Of a stretch of DNA of 64,000 nt, positions 53,804 to 62,387 are shown piece by piece; position 1 is the stretch's first letter, and each line of letters opens with the position of its first letter. Made by a program: the position numbers and the translations under genes. The DNA comes from Hwanghaeella grinnelliae (GTDB taxonomy: Bacteria; Pseudomonadota; Alphaproteobacteria; UBA8366; Aestuariispiraceae), in the NCBI RefSeq assembly GCF_004005845.1, contig NZ_SADE01000004.1:62001-126000 (forward strand). The letters are read 5' to 3'. Below the pieces are notes generated by a model. That model was not told the origin of the DNA. It searched no databases and saw nothing but the letters and a program-made list of their open reading frames with translations.

Positions 53804-56593
53804 CTATTCCGCAGCCGCAGCATCCGTCTTCAGCTTTTCCACCTTTGCCGCGCAGAACTTGAACTCGGGAATTTTTCCGAATGGGTCCAGTTGCGGGTTC
53901 GTCAGGAAGTTAGCCGGGCCTTCCGCGAAGCAGAAGGGAATAAAGATCATACCGGGCGTTACATCCCGGTCGGCCCGTGCCTTCAATTGCACCGCGCCGC
54001 GGCGCGTGCTGACGGCGACCATCTCGCCCGGCGAGATATCTTTTTCATCCATCCATTTCGGGTGCATGTGGACCTGGCCTTCCGGTTCGATCGTATCCAG
54101 GACACTGGCGCGCCTGGTCATTGCGCCCGTATGCCAATGTTCCAACAACCGACCGGTCGTAAGCACCATCGGGAATTGTTCATCCGGCAGTTCCGCCGGC
54201 GGCAGCAGGTCGGTCGGAACCAGCTTCACGCGGCCGTTTGCGGTCGGGAAACCTTCGCCGAAAATCACGGCGTGGCCGGGTTCGTCTTCGGAATCACAGG
54301 GATAGGTCACGGCGTCTTCGCGTTCCAACCGGTCCCAGGAAATGCCCTTGATCGACGCCATGACCGTGCGGAACTCTTCATAAACGTCCTTGGGTCCCGA
54401 ATAGGTCCAGTTCAGGCCCATCCGATTGGCCAGTTCCTGGATGATCCACCAGTCTTGCTTGGCGTCGCCCGGCAGATTCAATGCCGGACGTGCCATCTGC
54501 ACTTGCCGATTGGTATTGGTGAACGTGCCGCTCTTTTCGGGGAAGGCGCTAGCGGGGAGAACCACATCCGCATGGAAGGCGGTTTCCGTCAGGAAAATTT
54601 CCTGGACCACCAGATGATCGAGCTTCGCCAGCGCTTCGCGGGCATGTTTGGCATCCGGGTCGGACATGGCCGGGTTCTCGCCCATGACATACATGCCGTT
54701 GATTTCATCGGCGATGATCGCATTAATGATTTCGACGACGGTCAGGCCGCGCTCGGGATCCAGTTCCATTCCCCACAGGTCCTGGAAGATGTTGCGCGTT
54801 TCCACATCCGAAACCGATTTGTAGTCGGGATAGACCATCGGAATCAGCCCAACATCGGACGCGCCCTGCACGTTGTTCTGCCCGCGCAGCGGATGCAGGC
54901 CCGTGCCTTCGCGCCCGATTTGGCCGGTGATCGCGGCAAGCGAGATCAAGGATCGGACATTATCGGTCCCGTGAACATGCTGGGATACACCCATGCCCCA
55001 GAAAATGATCGACCGTTCGGCGGTTGCATAGGCGCGGGCAACCTCGCGGATGGTTTCCGCGTCGATGCCGCACAATTCTTCCATCGCCTCGGGCGAGAAG
55101 CCTTTCGCGTTTTCCGCAACTTCTTCGTACCCGTCGGTATTCGCCTGGATGTACTGCTGATCGATCAGATCTTCATCGATGATGGTGTGAATCATCGCGT
55201 TCAGCAGGGCGACGTCGGCGCCCGGCTTGAACTGCAGATGCTTCCAGGCGTGGCGGGTCAGTTGCTGCTTGCGCGGGTCCATGACCACCAGCTTCGCACC
55301 CTTCTTGGCCGCCTGTTTCAGATAGGTCGCTGCGACCGGGTGGTTCTGGCCGGGCCGGCACCCGATGATGATGATCAGATCGGATTTCAGTGCGTCCGTG
55401 AAGGGGGCCGTCACCGCGCCGGAATTCATGCCTTCCATCAAAGCCGCAACGGAGGAGGCGTGGCAAAGTCGCGTGCAATGATCGACATTGTTGGACTTGA
55501 ACGCGGTGCGGACCAGTTTCTGGAACAGATAGGCTTCCTCGTTCGATCCCTTCGCGGATCCGAACCCGGCCAGCGCCAAACGACCTTTTGCTTCTCGAAT
55601 TTTCAAAAAGCCTTTGGCGGCTCGATCCAACGCTTCTTCCCAGGTCGCGTCCCGGAAATGGGTATAGGGGTTTGCCGGGTCGACTTCGCAGTCCCAAGAC
55701 TTAGGCGCGTCGTCACGGCGGATTAGCGGTTTGGTCAGGCGGGTGGGGTGGCGAGCATAGTCCATGCCGAACCGGCCCTTCACGCATAGGCGATTTTCGT
55801 TGGCCGGGCCCGTGCGTCCGTCAACCTTAAGAATCTTGTCGTCCTTGACGTGGATCTTGGTCTGACACCCGACGCCGCAATAGGGACAGAGCGAATTAAC
55901 GACTTTTTCCGCTTCGCCCAGATAAACCTCTTTCTCGTCCACCTGGGTGCCGGGCATCAAGGCCCCTGTCGGGCAGGCCTGGACGCATTCGCCGCAGGCG
56001 ACGCAGGTACTGCTGCCCATCGGGTCGTCGAAGTCGAACACGATCTTCGCGCCGTGACCGCGATAGGCCATGCCGATGACGTCGTTCACCTGAACTTCAC
56101 GGCAGGCGCGGACGCAAAGATTACAATGGATGCAGGCATCCAGATTGACCCGCATGGCAGGGTGGCTGCCATCCGTGGCCAGCGCGGCCAAGGAGAAGTC
56201 GGACCGTTCGGGAAAACGGCTGTCCTCGAGGTCGATTTTGTCGGTCCAAGTCCAGAACTTGCTGTCGCTCTTATGCGCGACATCGCGTTCCGGCTGGTCC
56301 GCCATCAACAGTTCAAACACCATCTTGCGTGAAGACCGCGCCCGGTCGCTGGCGGAATTGACCACCATGCCTTCCAGCGGTGTGCGAATGCAGGAAGCGG
56401 CCAGTGTGCGTTCACCTTCGATTTCGACCATGCAAGCGCGGCAGTTGCCGTCGGCCCGGTAGCCGGGTTCCGGCGTGTAGCAGAGATGTGGGATCTCAAC
56501 GCCTTCGCGTTGGGCCACTTGCCAGATGGTTTCATCCGCGGTCGCGGCAACTTGCTTACCGTTCAGCGTAAAGGTGATTTTACCGTCAGCCAT
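53804..56593 (-). CDS. fdsA: NAD-dependent formate dehydrogenase, alpha (Mo/W) subunit
   Basis: Catalytic subunit of 929 residues. The N-terminal 2Fe-2S domain has HLCYTPEPGYRADGNCRAC (35-54) and SCIRTP. Two 4Fe-4S clusters are CIHCNLCVRAC (154-164) and CVACGECVQACP (197-208), and a further cluster is CPYCGVGC (236-243). Cys377 in DHCTRLCHAS is the metal ligand that replaces selenocysteine. The molybdopterin-binding halves follow. I chose ATG 56593; the extension to 56818 is not conserved. Formate is oxidised to CO2 and electrons go to NAD through the FdsGB-type subunit at 60156-61877. fdhD/fdsC and fdsD are not downstream. Confidence 0.94.
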   Translation of the reverse strand: MADGKITFTLNGKQVAATADETIWQVAQREGVEIPHLCYTPEPGYRADGNCRACMVEIEGERTLAASCIRTPLEGMVVNSASDRARSSRKMVFELLMADQPERDVAHKSDSKFWTWTDKIDLEDSRFPERSDFSLAALATDGSHPAMRVNLDACIHCNLCVRACREVQVNDVIGMAYRGHGAKIVFDFDDPMGSSTCVACGECVQACPTGALMPGTQVDEKEVYLGEAEKVVNSLCPYCGVGCQTKIHVKDDKILKVDGRTGPANENRLCVKGRFGMDYARHPTRLTKPLIRRDDAPKSWDCEVDPANPYTHFRDATWEEALDRAAKGFLKIREAKGRLALAGFGSAKGSNEEAYLFQKLVRTAFKSNNVDHCTRLCHASSVAALMEGMNSGAVTAPFTDALKSDLIIIIGCRPGQNHPVAATYLKQAAKKGAKLVVMDPRKQQLTRHAWKHLQFKPGADVALLNAMIHTIIDEDLIDQQYIQANTDGYEEVAENAKGFSPEAMEELCGIDAETIREVARAYATAERSIIFWGMGVSQHVHGTDNVRSLISLAAITGQIGREGTGLHPLRGQNNVQGASDVGLIPMVYPDYKSVSDVETRNIFQDLWGMELDPERGLTVVEIINAIIADEINGMYVMGENPAMSDPDAKHAREALAKLDHLVVQEIFLTETAFHADVVLPASAFPEKSGTFTNTNRQVQMARPALNLPGDAKQDWWIIQELANRMGLNWTYSGPKDVYEEFRTVMASIKGISWDRLEREDAVTYPCDSEDEPGHAVIFGEGFPTANGRVKLVPTDLLPPAELPDEQFPMVLTTGRLLEHWHTGAMTRRASVLDTIEPEGQVHMHPKWMDEKDISPGEMVAVSTRRGAVQLKARADRDVTPGMIFIPFCFAEGPANFLTNPQLDPFGKIPEFKFCAAKVEKLKTDAAAAE

Positions 56594-56884
56594 ATCTGTC
56601 GCCTCGAACCTGATACCCAAATGCGTGGTACGAAATATCCAACCGCCCATGCCGGGTGCAGGGCGATCAGCCGAATTTCGGCGGATACTATCGCGATGCC
56701 GCTTTCGCCGCCATAGCACGTTCGCGTCATACAATGCCCGACCGACGACGGCTACCCGTCGGGGCTTCGGGAAACGGCCGAACTCGCGTCGGATAATCCA
56801 ATCGTGATCGATCGTCATATGCGCGCGACAAAACGCTACGCTACCGTATCAGCTAATAAATTCATGAAGCCGATGGAGGTGACT
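56594..56884. promoter_or_regulatory. Divergent promoter region of fdsA and the exported Cys-protein operon
   Basis: About 290 bp between the fdsA start (minus) and the start of the first exported Cys protein (plus). It must hold both promoters. I could not identify a sigma-54, Fnr or formate-activator site with confidence. Open frames crossing it are run-ons of the flanking genes. Confidence 0.4.
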
Positions 56885-57379
56885 ATGCGACCGGGATCCA
56901 TATTGAGGCAGGTGCTGTTCGGCGCTGTAGCGCTGATCGCTCTGACCGGGCAGGGGCGGGCCGCCGGTGATGGTGAGCGGATCCAGGTCACGGGCGAGAT
57001 CATGGATACCTGGTGCTATCTATCGGGCGTGATGGGCGGTCCGGAAGCGACGCTCGGTACGGCGCATCACACTTGTGCAATGTGGTGCGCGGCGGGCGGG
57101 ATTCCAGTGGGTTTGCGTACGGAGGAAGGCGAAATCTACATGGTTCTCAAGCTGGAAGGCGCGGGAACGGCGGATGGGTCGCCGGCGGTGCTGGAAATAC
57201 AGAGCAACCAGATCACAGCGGATGGCATGGCCTACGCGCGAAACGGCATCAATTACCTGATCGTCGAGCGGATCGTCAGCAACGAGGGGATCACCAACGT
57301 CAGTCACGAAGACTATGGCCTTGTGCCGCCATTCGCCATCCCGAAGGGCGAAAAGAAAAAGATCCTCGGGTCTGAATAG
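56885..57379 (+). CDS. Exported C-x3-C protein 1, unknown family
   Basis: Protein of 164 residues with an N-terminal signal (about 8-26, LRQVLFGAVALIALTGQGRA). The mature part begins with EIMDTWCYLSGVMGG and contains HHTCAMWCAAGGIPVGL, placing Cys44, Cys64 and Cys68. The start has the best ribosome site in the area (GGAGGTG); a longer frame to 56804 is unsupported. The Cys and two adjacent His residues suggest metal or haem binding in the periplasm. The next gene encodes a related protein and the third a SCO protein, so a copper or redox role is likely. Function unknown. Confidence 0.6.
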   Translation: MRPGSILRQVLFGAVALIALTGQGRAAGDGERIQVTGEIMDTWCYLSGVMGGPEATLGTAHHTCAMWCAAGGIPVGLRTEEGEIYMVLKLEGAGTADGSPAVLEIQSNQITADGMAYARNGINYLIVERIVSNEGITNVSHEDYGLVPPFAIPKGEKKKILGSE

Positions 57380-57391
57380 GGGGTGCATATC

Positions 57392-57961
57392 ATGAAAAAC
57401 AATATTCGGTTCGCGGCATTGGCTGCTCTGCTGGTGTTCGCCCTGCCGTTCGCCTCCCAAGCGGCGGAGGATATCAAGGCCAAGCCTTGGAATCTGGCGG
57501 GCGAGGAATTGGCGCGGTTCGATGCGAAGGTGGTCGATATCGTGTGCGAATTGTCCGGGGATTGCCCGGCGGATTGCGGTGGCGGTTCCCGTCAATTGGG
57601 CTTGATTGCGGGTAACGGCGATCTTCTGCTTGCCGGAAAAAATTCTCAGGCGATCTTCACTGGTGCAGTTGTCGATCTTCTGCCCCATTGCGGGACGACC
57701 GTAACTGTCGATGGGCTTTTCACCGGAATCGATGGCGGTCCGAAACTGTTCCAGGTTCAGTTCATTCGCCCCCAAGGGGCCGGCGAAGACATCAAGGCCA
57801 ACGCTTGGGGCAAGACGTGGAACGCGAACCATCCCGATCTGAAAGACAAGAAAGGCCCATGGTTCCGCAAGGACCCACGCGTCAATGCGTTGATCGAGCG
57901 GGACGGGTATCTCGGCCTAAGTCATGCCGCGGATAAGGAGTTCCTGGAGTGGTTCGAATAA
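57392..57961 (+). CDS. Exported C-x3-C protein 2, related to the upstream protein
   Basis: Protein of 189 residues with signal peptide (about 6-24, AALAALLVFALPFASQA). The mature part has VVDIVCELSGDCPADCGGGSRQLGLI, giving Cys52, Cys58 and Cys62, plus a further Cys in LPHCGTT. The pattern D-x-x-C-x-L-S-G followed by C-x3-C and a G-L strand repeats that of the preceding gene, so the two look like diverged paralogues. Its end overlaps the SCO gene by 13 bp. Role unknown; partner of SCO suspected. Confidence 0.6.
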   Translation: MKNNIRFAALAALLVFALPFASQAAEDIKAKPWNLAGEELARFDAKVVDIVCELSGDCPADCGGGSRQLGLIAGNGDLLLAGKNSQAIFTGAVVDLLPHCGTTVTVDGLFTGIDGGPKLFQVQFIRPQGAGEDIKANAWGKTWNANHPDLKDKKGPWFRKDPRVNALIERDGYLGLSHAADKEFLEWFE

Positions 57962-58569
57962 TTCGCTCCCGGCTCTTCGGCGCTGCTTTAGTGCTCGCCC
58001 TGTTCGGTCTTTACCCGACCGTACAAGCCGCCGGCCCGGATCCGTCTGCTCAAAACGCCAAGGCAATGCCGTTTCCCATTCAATTGGGTGGGCCGTTCGA
58101 CCTCGTAGATCATAACGGTGACCGACGGACGGAGAAGGATTTCCTTGGCCGGCATCTGCTGATCTTCTTCGGTTATGCCAATTGCCCTGGGATTTGCAGT
58201 GCAGCCTTGCCTTCGATGGCCGCCGCGGTCGACGCTTTGGGAAAGGGTGCGGACAACGTCCAACCGGTCTTGATCACCGTCGACCCGGAATGGGACACGC
58301 CTGAAGAAATGAAACGGGTTCTGTCCGCGTTGCATCCCCGCCTTTTGGGCCTTACCGGCGACGAGGAATCCTTGGCGGCCGTCCGTGAAGCCTATCAGAT
58401 TGAGTTTTCCAAGGTCGGGGACGACATCTTCGGCAAGCCGATCTACAGCCATGGCGGTTATGTCTATCTGATGGGGCCGGATGGTGAATTGGAAACCGTC
58501 ATTCCGCCAATACTTTCGCCAAGCCAGATGGCCGCAATCATTCGCGACTACATTACCCCCGCAAGCTGA
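57949..58569 (+). CDS. SCO1/SenC family protein
   Basis: Periplasmic thioredoxin-fold protein of 206 residues with an N-terminal signal (about 8-28). Cys79 and Cys83 in FFGYANCPGICSAALPSM form the copper-binding C-x3-C motif, and His168 in YSHGGYVYLM is the third ligand. Start is GTG with AAGGAG eight bases before, inside the previous gene. SCO proteins insert copper into cytochrome oxidase or act as thiol-disulfide oxidoreductases. No oxidase genes are nearby, so a role with the two cysteine proteins just upstream is likely. Confidence 0.9.
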   Translation: MVRIIRSRLFGAALVLALFGLYPTVQAAGPDPSAQNAKAMPFPIQLGGPFDLVDHNGDRRTEKDFLGRHLLIFFGYANCPGICSAALPSMAAAVDALGKGADNVQPVLITVDPEWDTPEEMKRVLSALHPRLLGLTGDEESLAAVREAYQIEFSKVGDDIFGKPIYSHGGYVYLMGPDGELETVIPPILSPSQMAAIIRDYITPAS

Positions 58570-58681
58570 CACTCAGCCTCTTCCGGTCTGAGGACCGTTA
58601 ATTCCTGGCCGTTACGCACGGCAAGCGGATACAATGCCCGTGAATTGACAACGACGGACCATATGGACGGGGAGCAACACC

Positions 58682-59347
58682 ATGAGCAGCGTTAGACGGC
58701 ACAACATTTCCATACCGAAACTGTCGCCCGAAATGCTGGCGGAATGGGCGGAGGTGCCGGCCGCGGTCGCGTCCGACTGCCTCGGACGGGGGCAGGCCAT
58801 GGCGGCGGAAATTTCCCCCCTCCATCCCAGTATGCGGATCGTCGCTCAAGCCCGCACGGTCGATTGCATGGCCGCCGATAACAGCGCCCTTCACGCTGCG
58901 ATTGGCATCTGTGAGCCGGGCGAAGTGCTGATTTGCAACGCGCAGGGCTACACGAACAACGCAATCTTCGGGGGGTTGATGACCCGCGCGGCGACGGATG
59001 CCAAGCTCGCCGGTCTCGTCATCGACGGATCGGTTCGGGATTCGGAAGAGATCGTGGCGGCGGGATTTCCCTGCTACAGCCGGGGCGTTGTGCCGCGCGG
59101 CCCTCACAAAGGGTTTGGCGGCGTGATTGACGGGCCGGTCGCCTGCGGCGGCGTTTCCGTCTCTCCCGGCGATTTGATCATCGGCGATGCGGATGGCGTG
59201 ACAGTCGTGCCCTTTGCCATCGTCGAACAAACGCTCGAAGCCGCCAAGGCGATCCTCGCCAAGGAAGCGCGCGCCTTGGCGAGCCTTGATGAAGGCGGAT
59301 CCCTGGCCGAAGTCTATGGCGTGCCGGAAATCACCTTGATCGACTAA
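58682..59347 (+). CDS. RraA family protein / HMG-type aldolase
   Basis: Soluble protein of 221 residues in the RraA/4-hydroxy-4-methyl-2-oxoglutarate aldolase fold. VASDCLGRGQAMAAEISPLHP near 28 begins the domain. FGGLMTRAATDAKLAGLVIDGSVRDSEEI near 98-125 holds the G-G-x(2)-R-x(6)-A and Gly-Arg-Asp-type substrate site (Arg118, Asp119). Members cleave oxaloacetate or HMG, or inhibit RNase E; the name is not decisive. ATG has GGGGAG upstream. It sits in the plus block within the formate dehydrogenase locus, with 110 bp before it. Confidence 0.85.
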   Translation: MSSVRRHNISIPKLSPEMLAEWAEVPAAVASDCLGRGQAMAAEISPLHPSMRIVAQARTVDCMAADNSALHAAIGICEPGEVLICNAQGYTNNAIFGGLMTRAATDAKLAGLVIDGSVRDSEEIVAAGFPCYSRGVVPRGPHKGFGGVIDGPVACGGVSVSPGDLIIGDADGVTVVPFAIVEQTLEAAKAILAKEARALASLDEGGSLAEVYGVPEITLID

Positions 59348-59381
59348 CCGGTCGGCATTGCGGATCAATCCAACTATCGAC

Positions 59382-59409
59382 TTGTTGCCGCACGGCGTCT
59401 CTCTATACT
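59382..59409 (+). promoter_or_regulatory. Sigma-70-like promoter candidate for the HupE-like gene
   Basis: TTGTTG (59382-59387), a 16-bp spacer and TATACT (59404-59409) form a reasonable promoter 59 bp before the ATG. The hexamers match the consensus at four and five of six positions. Confidence 0.4.
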
Positions 59410-59467
59410 CATCCTGAGGTATGACCCAATCGGGATATCTGGTTGACCAAATGAGGGACCGCAAACC

Positions 59468-60070
59468 ATGAACAAGTTACTCAAGACATCGCTTCTATCA
59501 GTCTTCGCCCTGATCGCCGCTGCTACCCCGGCTTCCGCTCACCTTCCGCCTGGCGCGTACGGCTCAGTCGCAGCGGGCTTTTCTCATCCGTTTTTCGGAT
59601 TGGACCACATTCTCGCCATGGTCGCCGTCGGACTTTGGGCGAGCCAGCTTGGCCGCACCGCCATGTGGGCCGTGCCGACGACGTTCATGGCCGCGATGGC
59701 AATGGGTTTCGGTCTAGCGCTGGCGTCAGTTCCGTTGCCCATGGTGGAACCGATGATCCTTGCATCCATCGTCGTGTTGGGCGCCCTCGTCGCGCTGGCG
59801 GTTAAACTCGATATCCGGTTTTGCGCTGCCGTCGTCGCTTTGTTCGCGTTGTTCCACGGCCATGCCCATGGCGGTGAACTCGGCGCCGCCGGCGCCCTGC
59901 AATTCGGCCTGGGATTTGTCCTGGCAACCGGTTTGCTGCACGGCGCGGGCGTCGCGGTGGGCATCCTGGTCGGCCGCATCGCGGCCACGGCCGGTACGTC
60001 CGGAAACCTCGCCTCGCGGGCCTTGGGTGCTGTCACCGCGTTTGCGGGGATCGCGCTCGCTATTGTCTAG
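59468..60070 (+). CDS. HupE/UreJ family membrane protein
   Basis: Membrane protein of 200 residues with a signal-like N-terminus and about six helices. FSHPFFGLDHILAMVAVGLWASQLG near 39 and FHGHAHGGELGAAG near 125 are the two family signatures, rich in His for metal binding. HupE proteins are linked to nickel or cobalt supply for hydrogenase and urease, neither of which is in the window. A role in metal supply for the flanking formate dehydrogenase genes is unlikely from known chemistry (Mo or W), so another metal enzyme may be served. It is convergent with the FdsGB-type gene. Confidence 0.9.
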   Translation: MNKLLKTSLLSVFALIAAATPASAHLPPGAYGSVAAGFSHPFFGLDHILAMVAVGLWASQLGRTAMWAVPTTFMAAMAMGFGLALASVPLPMVEPMILASIVVLGALVALAVKLDIRFCAAVVALFALFHGHAHGGELGAAGALQFGLGFVLATGLLHGAGVAVGILVGRIAATAGTSGNLASRALGAVTAFAGIALAIV

Positions 60071-60093
60071 GTGTAACGTAAAATTTGATACGA

Positions 60094-60131
60094 AAAAGCC
60101 CGGCCGCTGAGATCGTAGCGGCCGGGCTTTT
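60094..60131. terminator. Bidirectional intrinsic terminator
   Basis: AAAAGCCCGGCCGCT pairs with AGCGGCCGGGCTTTT around an 8-base loop. A and T runs on the two sides let it work for the HupE-like gene (plus) and the formate dehydrogenase gene (minus). Confidence 0.95.
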
Positions 60132-60155
60132 CTTTGACGATCAGTGTCGTTGAAC

Positions 60156-61877
60156 CTAGGACGGCACGTCGTCCGGGAAATATTTCAAAACGCTGAGCAA
60201 CGGGTTCGGCGCCGCTTGTCCGAGGCCGCAGATGGAGGCGTCCATCATTGTTTGGGACAGTTCCTGTAACAGACCCTTATCCCATTTCTCCGCCTGCATC
60301 AGCTTCACCGCTTTCTCGGTACCCACCCGGCAGGGTGTGCATTGGCCGCAGCTTTCGTCCTCGAAAAACTTCATCAGGTTTAGGGCTGCGTCGGCCACGC
60401 TGTCCTTGTCGGACAGGATGACGATGGCGGCGGATCCGATGAAACAGCCATGCGGCTGCAATGTGTCGAAATCCAGCGGTATGTCGTCCATGCTGGCAGG
60501 CAGAATGCCGCCCGAAGCCCCACCCGGCAGATAGGCCTTGAATTCGTGGCCGTCCAGCATGCCGCCGCAATACTCTTCGATCAGTTCACGAATGGTGACG
60601 CCCGCCGGGGTCAGCTTCACGCCCGGTTCCTTCACCCGGCCTGACACCGAATAGCTGCGCAGGCCGGTGCGGCCATTCGCGCCCTGGCCGCTGAACCAAT
60701 CGGCGCCGCGGCTCAGGATTTCCGGGATCCAATAAAGCGTTTCGACGTTGTTTACCAAGGTCGGCTTTCCGAAGATGCCCACCTGCGCAACGAAAGGCGG
60801 TCGATGCCGGGGCAGCCCGCGCTTGCCTTCGATGCTTTCGATCATTGCCGACTCTTCGCCGCAGATATATGCGCCCGCGCCGCGACGCAGATGGATCGTG
60901 GTGTGGGGCGACAAACCGGCATCGCGCAGGGCGTCCATTTCCCGCCGCAGAATATCCAACACGTCGGGATATTCGTCGCGCATGTAGATGTAGACATCGG
61001 TCGCTTCGACGACCCAGGCGGCGATCAGCATGCCTTCCAGGAATTGATGCGGTTTCCGGACCAGATAGTAATAGTCCTTGATGGTTCCGGGTTCGCCTTC
61101 GTCGCCGTTGACCGCCATTACGCGCGGGCCGGCTTCCTTGCGCACCAGTTTCCATTTCAAACCGGTCTTGAACCCGGCGCCGCCCAAGCCCCGTAGGCCC
61201 GACGCCTCAACCTCGGACGCGACAGCTTCCGGGTCCTTGCCGCCGTCCAGACATTCTTGCAGCAGCGCATAGCCGCCGTCGTTCTTATAGGCGTCCAAAC
61301 TCTGATAATCAGGGATGGCGGCATGGGTGTGCCCTTGGTCCACAGCCTCTTTGACGGTGGCGACCGACGCGTTCAGGACGTGGTTATGTCCGACTTCCGC
61401 CACTGGCGCGACATGGCAACGGCCCATACACGGTGCACGGAGAACACGCACATCGTCGCCGACCGCGCTTGGAAGATCCGAGAGCAGGTCCTGCGCGCCG
61501 GCCATTTCACAACTGAGAGAATCGCACACGCGGATCGTCAGCGGGGGCGGCGGCGTTTCATCCTCCATCACCAAATCGAAATGCGCGTAGAAGGACGCCA
61601 CTTCGAAGACTTCCGCCTGGGCCAGCTTAAGTTCGTTGGCAAGGGCAAGGAGGTGGCGGGCGGACAAATGTCCATAATTGTCCTGAATCTTGTGGAGATA
61701 CTCGATCAACAGCTCACGCTTGCGGGGCTCAGAACCCAGAAGCTCCGCAATCTCGCGGGCCGCCGCCATGTCAATCTGACGGCCTTTGGAATGGGGAACC
61801 GCCTGCCTTCGGCCAAATCCGGGGTTCCGGAAACGGCGTGGCGCGCCTTCAGCGCTGTTCGGCGAGTGATCGTTCAT
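60156..61877 (-). CDS. Formate dehydrogenase FdsG-FdsB fusion (NuoE/NuoF-like)
   Basis: Electron-transfer subunit of 573 residues. The NuoE-like N-terminal part carries a 2Fe-2S cluster at Cys118, Cys123, Cys150 and Cys154 (RVCDSLSCEMA and APCMGRCH). The NuoF-like part has the FMN/NADH site GLRGLGGAGFKTGLKW (228-243), NGDEGEPGT, GAGAYICGEESAM and the 4Fe-4S ligands ESCGQCTPCRVG. In most bacteria FdsG and FdsB are separate; here they are one chain. ATG 61877 has GAGG upstream. It pairs with fdsA, but the two genes are 3.5 kb apart on the same strand with a plus-strand block between. Confidence 0.93.
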   Translation of the reverse strand: MNDHSPNSAEGAPRRFRNPGFGRRQAVPHSKGRQIDMAAAREIAELLGSEPRKRELLIEYLHKIQDNYGHLSARHLLALANELKLAQAEVFEVASFYAHFDLVMEDETPPPPLTIRVCDSLSCEMAGAQDLLSDLPSAVGDDVRVLRAPCMGRCHVAPVAEVGHNHVLNASVATVKEAVDQGHTHAAIPDYQSLDAYKNDGGYALLQECLDGGKDPEAVASEVEASGLRGLGGAGFKTGLKWKLVRKEAGPRVMAVNGDEGEPGTIKDYYYLVRKPHQFLEGMLIAAWVVEATDVYIYMRDEYPDVLDILRREMDALRDAGLSPHTTIHLRRGAGAYICGEESAMIESIEGKRGLPRHRPPFVAQVGIFGKPTLVNNVETLYWIPEILSRGADWFSGQGANGRTGLRSYSVSGRVKEPGVKLTPAGVTIRELIEEYCGGMLDGHEFKAYLPGGASGGILPASMDDIPLDFDTLQPHGCFIGSAAIVILSDKDSVADAALNLMKFFEDESCGQCTPCRVGTEKAVKLMQAEKWDKGLLQELSQTMMDASICGLGQAAPNPLLSVLKYFPDDVPS

Positions 61878-62056
61878 GGAATAGCCTCGACACGTGGAAC
61901 GGCTCAAAAACTGAAGCGAGCCGCCGGAAATGACAACAAGCGGCCCTTACGACCGCACCGACATCCTTCTCGCCCGCACGGCACGCGCGGGCTAGGCATG
62001 ATGCGTCATCCTCTGGTTCAGCGGCGACGAGGGCAATTGCAAAATAGTACCGGTTG

Positions 62057-62251
62057 TTATTCCGCCGATACCAAGGTTACGACCGCCGTATTAATGAGCA
62101 GCTTGCCGCGTTCCTCGAAATTAACGGTGACGCGGTGGCCGACCACGGATTGGACTTGTCCCAATCCCCAATCGGGTTCGTCCGGGTTTCTGACAAACGA
62201 GCCGGGAACGAACCCGACGTCATTGCACAACTCGGCCCTTAAATCGTCCAT
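62057..62251 (-). CDS. DUF3553 domain-containing protein
   Basis: Small protein of 64 residues. The domain spans nearly all of it: FVPGSFVRNPDEPDWGLGQVQSV then HRVTVNFEERGKLLINTAVV. DUF3553 resembles the CarD/PcrA-tail Tudor-like fold that binds RNA polymerase or nucleic acid, though this is only from fold similarity. Starts at ATG with AGG three bases before. It lies 179 bp upstream of the formate dehydrogenase fusion gene on the same strand. Confidence 0.85.
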   Translation of the reverse strand: MDDLRAELCNDVGFVPGSFVRNPDEPDWGLGQVQSVVGHRVTVNFEERGKLLINTAVVTLVSAE

Positions 62252-62387
62252 TGCCTGAGATGTCCCAATCTAACCGTTAGACCAATGTTGCCTAGGCCGA
62301 TGCTTGGTCTTTTCCGCCCCTGCCGAGTATGTTCTTGTTCTGTAGTGATACATGATTCATCCGCTGCCATAGGCTGGTTTTTAGCAT

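Noticed and set aside
53891-55726. 611-residue plus-strand open frame
   Set aside because: Antisense to fdsA with its composition mirrored; no domains, no ribosome site. A shadow of a long GC-rich gene.
61257-62258. 333-residue plus-strand frame over the FdsG-FdsB fusion
   Set aside because: Antisense to a conserved gene and runs into DUF3553. No recognisable domain.
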